Assembly (NCBI GenBank): GCA_001414485.1
Contig: LLEY01000040.1
Location: forward strand, 1-64,000
From: Calycina herbarum
Taxonomy: Eukaryota; Ascomycota; Leotiomycetes; Helotiales; Pezizellaceae
Length of the DNA stretch: 64,000 bases
Reading direction: 5' to 3'
Part shown: positions 60,070-64,000 of the stretch, piece after piece
Layout: each line of letters starts with the position of its first letter
Numbering within the stretch: the first letter of the stretch is position 1
Notes under the pieces: model-generated
Seen by the model: the letters and a program-made list of their open reading frames with translations, nothing else
Database searches by the model: none
What the model was told of the DNA's origin: nothing
Program-made: the position numbers and the translations under genes

Positions 60070-60936
60070 ATGACACCCAACCCGCAGAGGGGAGTAACCT
60101 TCGGAGAAGCCTCCATACAACAATATGTCGATAACCAAAGTCCCAACAATATTTCCACGACCCTCACAAGAACAGCCTCTCCCCTATCTCGGGTCAACAG
60201 TCCTACCTCAATACTTTCTCGCATCCAGCGAATTACCGCACCTACTATGGGAAGTATTGAAGATAACATTAACTATACCCCGCCAAATCTACAAGTAACT
60301 ACAACAAGTCAAAATGATGATGGAGTAGGAAGTACTTCACAAACTCTAACAACCACCTTTCAGTCTCAAAACCTATCCAGACCGGCTTTTGGTGGCAAAT
60401 TTGGACCACGGGATTCTCAAGTATCTACAGAAGTAAGAAGTGGAGGGGTGGGATGTGGTTCTCGAACGACCACGACCACGACAACTTTTACTCAACGAAT
60501 CTCTGCACCTGTTGTAAGTGTAGAACATACTAGAGTTATTGGTTTTCCAACAATGGTCCATGGTATTCACCGCCACCAATCCCAAGAATACCAACAAATG
60601 GCCCAACGTCAACTCCACTTCGACACCCTCTCCGCTTACGAACAAATCCTCCAAGAACGCTGGGCTCAAACCCAATTAAGCATGACTCATGAACCTTGCG
60701 CTCTGGGTTACGATTGGTACAGAGTTCCAGGTGGATATGAATGTTATGGGGGTCAGCATGGGGTTCCCGATACGCTGCTTATTGAGGGAATGGGAGGTTA
60801 TATGATTAGGGATATGTATGTGGTTGGTGCTGATTGGTATGGTCCGATATACAATCGTGAGGAGGAAGCGTCGTGGATTGAGGATTTGGAGATGTCGGGT
60901 AGATGGCCACGGGAGATGGATGGGGATGATGTGTAG
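60070..60936 (+). CDS. Hypothetical Ser/Thr-rich protein
   Basis: 288 aa, single exon, with a TATA-like element upstream. I do not recognise the family. The N-terminal 150 residues are Ser/Thr/Asn-rich and probably disordered, with a run of Thr (CGSRTTTTTTTFT) and several TASPLSRVNSP-type sites that could be phosphorylated. The C-terminal about 110 residues are more ordered and rich in Tyr, Trp and Gly (GYDWYRVPGGYECYGGQHG, VVGADWYGPIYN), ending with an acidic MDGDDV. There is no signal peptide or membrane segment. The codon bias and coherent frame support a real gene, probably lineage-restricted. Confidence 0.7.
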   Translation: MTPNPQRGVTFGEASIQQYVDNQSPNNISTTLTRTASPLSRVNSPTSILSRIQRITAPTMGSIEDNINYTPPNLQVTTTSQNDDGVGSTSQTLTTTFQSQNLSRPAFGGKFGPRDSQVSTEVRSGGVGCGSRTTTTTTTFTQRISAPVVSVEHTRVIGFPTMVHGIHRHQSQEYQQMAQRQLHFDTLSAYEQILQERWAQTQLSMTHEPCALGYDWYRVPGGYECYGGQHGVPDTLLIEGMGGYMIRDMYVVGADWYGPIYNREEEASWIEDLEMSGRWPREMDGDDV

Positions 60937-61500
60937 TTTTATGCTTGCTTGTCTTTCTGTTAGTAGGCCTGACTTTGAGTAATAGTTGAAGATCTATAAC
61001 TTAGCCTCGTGTCTTGTTTATCTGTATTCTGTGAGCCGTGTTATGAACGCAAATCTCGGTTAATTCAGTTGAGATGTCAGGTCAGCACTTGCTTGCTGTC
61101 TTTACATCTCAATCATAACCAAGAAAACCTTTCACTGAGTAAGTCTGAGATATGTAACTACTTGTTGGTACCACTAAATACAGCCAGCCCCAACTTTAAA
61201 TACATCATCCTCCCCACCATCATCTCATCACCGAGCAATGTCGCGGAGCGAAATTTCTGATTTTGGAGTGTTTTGGGAGGCCATTTGAGACTTGTGTGAG
61301 GAAATGAGGGATGGGGGAGTGAGGGATGGGGATCGAGGGGTGGTTGGTGTGGCGAAACAAATGAAAGAGGGAACAAGGCATACAAAAGAGGAAGCGAATA
61401 GAGTGATTGAATTATTAGCTGTCTATGTAACTTTTATTATAAAACATTGTTATTCCGAAATAGCCGCCTATATACAATATATCCAGACTCCATAGGAACC
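60937..61500. other. 3' flank of the orphan gene
   Basis: About 560 bp with normal base composition and no supported gene. Short purine-rich frames near 61260-61400 look like chance. The AT-rich repeat block starts at about 61500. Confidence 0.4.
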
Positions 61501-64000
61501 CGCCGAGTCTACCACCTCTCCTGCTATAACATACAACTATAGCGACTAAACGAAAAAAAAACCGTATGTAATTGCTAGCTTAATATTCCCGAGACGCTAC
61601 TGCTATTCCTAATCGCAAAGTATTCTCGTTATCTAATCGAGATACTACTGTCTATTATAATAAATTATTTTAAAGAACCTAGTTAATACTAGAGAAGGAC
61701 GATTAATAAATTACTAAGGACTTGTCGGTATATCTAAGAGTGAATAGCACTTCACGTGACCTTCTCGCTTAAGGTCTATTTAAGTAGATAGAGTAGCTAA
61801 CTTTACTCGGTATATACGAACGATAATAGACTCTTTTTATATTACGCTAATAACTACTAAGTTATACTAATAGAACTATTATTTTTAAAAAGTTCGTTAA
61901 AGCTTTTAGTCTTTCTCTTTTTATAAAATCGAATTTAACTATTATTAAATACTTCGCTTAGTCTCGCTATAACTCTCTAGTACTCTATAGTATACTATTA
62001 TTATTCTTAATTTAGTAATTAAAAGCTTTATACTCTAGACAGATATTAGTATCTTAGTAGACTAGTTACTAAAGATATTCTACTCTCTACTTATATTATT
62101 ATTATTATTATTCTTACGCTACGTAGACCGTAGACTAAGCTCTAAAAGCAAGTAGTATATCTTCTATTATAGTTTATAAAGCCTTTTAGCTCGTTCTTCG
62201 TCGGTTCTCGAGCTTTCTCTTAAGTATAAGACACTTCTTTTCAGGTTCTACTACTATCTATTTAGAGCTCGTCTCTCTAACTTAGTAATATAAAAGATAG
62301 TAGGTTAAAGTACTTAACCGCTAAAGCGTATATTAGTAGTATAAAGGCTATAGGTATACCTACCGTCTCTAGCGCTTCTTAAGCGTATTCTTAAAACTAC
62401 CTAGGCCTAGGTCTTACTTTTTAGCACGTCTTAGCTACCTTCTCCTCTTTCTCTCTCTCTCTTATCTTCTTCTTATTCTTCTCTCTGTCTTCCTCTAGTA
62501 ATTCTAGCGTAAGTCTATACTTCTAGAGTCTTCCTAGTCTAAGTAGCTAAGCAGTAATCCTCGGCGCTAGCTTCCTATTCGCCAGCGCCTCTCTTAGCTC
62601 TCTAAGGTCTCCGATCCGCTTTCTAAGAGCTCTTATAAGCGCTTCTCTTTCCTATAAAATCTTATAGTAAAACAGTATAAGATACTCTACTATCTCTCTA
62701 CTACCTACGTATATATACTATAGTATAAGCTAGTCTAGTACTCTTCTTAAGAAGAGAAAGGTATTAAGCTCTATTACTCTCGTTTATACTTATATAAGTA
62801 GCGAGCTCTTCGCTTTAGTAAGCCTCTTATAAACCTTCTATAGCTTCTAATCGTCGAGGTCTGCTTTATCTAATACTATAATAATACGAAACAGATACTA
62901 CTATAAAAGAGGTATATAGAAGTACGTTTAATAGAATAATATATCTAAATACTAGGCTCTAATACGAAGGAAAAGACTAAATTAGTTCTTTCCAGCTACG
63001 AGTATAAGAGTATCTATATATAAGAGAGCTAGATAATAATAAAAGTCTATACCGATCCGGCTCTAATAATCTCGAAACTAAAACTATACTATAATTCTAT
63101 TCTATACCCTCGATATATATTATATTCTCTTAGTAATCGGTACTTTATAATAGCTAGCTATTATATCTCTCTCTCTTGAAAAAGACTCGTCCTCGAGTCT
63201 TTATATTATTAGAGTAGTATTAGTAGTAGAAGAATTATTATATATATTATTTAGAATATAGTTTATTAAGCGAGGTGTTTAGCGAAAGATAGGATACGAG
63301 TCGTAGCCGGCCTTGTTCGTAGATATTATCTATATCGAGTATTTTCTACTAAAAGTAAAGTATTCGCTAAAAGAGTATATAGTCTAATCTCTCGATTATC
63401 TATATCGGAGAGGATTTAGACAGGAGTTAGAGACGGAAAAGTCGGAATTTAGAAGTCGATATCGTAGAAGACAGTGATAACTTAGCTAAGAGGTCACTTA
63501 CTAGCGTACTTCTTCGATTCGTAACTAATTCGTATCCGATTCAAATTAGACTTCTAGAATCCGACTAGAAGGTAAAAGAAAGTAAGAAGTCGAAGAGGTA
63601 TTAGCTAGTTAAATATTATTACTAATAATTATTATCTAAGATTAGGTTATTTAATATCTCGTTTTCTTACCGATTTAGAGTACTTTATAAGAACTTGGTT
63701 TTATCTTCTTTTTAAACAGTAGAAAAGAATTCGTATTTAAGTAGTAGAAGGTTTAGTATTATACTAGATAAGAATTAAAAAGTAGTCTTTTTAACCGAAG
63801 TAGTTATACCGACTAGCTTAGTTATATTAGCTATATATAACTTAGCGTTTCAGCGTCTTTCCTTATCTAGAGCTAGAAGATCTACTACTATTTTAACGAA
63901 GTTATAATTCCAACGTCTTTTAAGTAGAGCTGCTAAGTATTAGAGCTGTAGTATAATCTTCTTCTATATATAGAAGAACTATTCTAACTCTAGTATTTCT
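61500..64000. repeat. Second RIP-degraded AT-rich block, unclassified
   Basis: From about 61500 to the window end the sequence shows the same depletion of CpA/TpG, excess of TpA and dense stops as the gypsy nest, with no open frame of note. I could not find LTRs, terminal repeats or a diagnostic domain on either strand. A C/T-rich stretch at about 62430-62500 reads as Lys/Glu-rich on the minus strand. It is most likely one or more decayed transposable elements running out of the window. Confidence 0.6.

Noticed and set aside
1..64000. tRNA, rRNA or other structural RNA genes
   Set aside because: No cloverleaf or rRNA-like sequence was recognised on either strand by eye. A tRNAscan-SE and Rfam search would settle it.

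Overview
The window looks like a piece of a filamentous ascomycete (Pezizomycotina) chromosome, possibly a Leotiomycete. The evidence is small GT-AG introns of about 50-85 bp with CTAAC-like branch points, fungus-specific protein families (a NACHT-ankyrin NLR with an N-terminal lipase, a DUF7918-like protein, a secreted GH28 exopolygalacturonase), and repeats altered in the way repeat-induced point mutation (RIP) alters them, with CpA changed to TpA and CAA/CAG codons to TAA/TAG. The class-level guess is inference.

Layout. 0.2-2.2 kb: a secreted exopolygalacturonase (minus). 3.2-3.7 kb: a RIP-altered hAT-type MITE. 3.7-6.5 kb: no convincing gene. 6.5-8.0 kb: a forkhead transcription factor (minus). 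9.0-10.9 kb: the splicing factor Cactin (minus), divergent from a five-exon DUF7918-like gene at 11.2-12.3 kb (plus). 13.2-15.1 kb: a hAT-type element with 8-bp target duplications, itself split by a Tc1/mariner element. 16.5-19.5 kb: a protein with two cyclic-nucleotide-binding domains, an F-box and leucine-rich repeats (minus). 19.5-23.9 kb: intergenic DNA with another small hAT MITE.

About 24-48.8 kb is a RIP-degraded AT-rich block with almost no open frames. It resolves into a three-level nest of Ty3/gypsy elements. G3 (37084-44332) lies inside G2 (31128-45095), which lies inside G1 (about 25492-46193). G2 and G3 have their own 5-bp target duplications. The block also has an inverted solo LTR inside G1, two copies of a 200-bp LTR-like repeat, and a pogo/Fot1-type DNA transposon (46916-48797). 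G2 and G3 both keep an antisense coiled-coil reading frame at the 3' end of the internal region.

49.8-59.2 kb is a gene-rich island that reads as a fungal immunity or programmed-cell-death locus. It has an ankyrin protein with a C-terminal subtilisin-like protease (minus), a divergently transcribed protein with a C-terminal membrane anchor (plus), an NLR with a lipase-like (SesB-type) N-terminus plus NACHT plus ankyrin repeats (minus), and a short helical ORF upstream of the NLR. The arrangement recalls the protease/membrane-effector pairs of fungal allorecognition, but the membrane protein does not look like a gasdermin to me. 60.1-60.9 kb holds one orphan gene. From about 61.5 kb to the end a second RIP-degraded AT-rich block begins that I could not classify.

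All exon boundaries were inferred by eye from frame continuity and GT-AG signals. Family names come from recognised motifs and were not searched.
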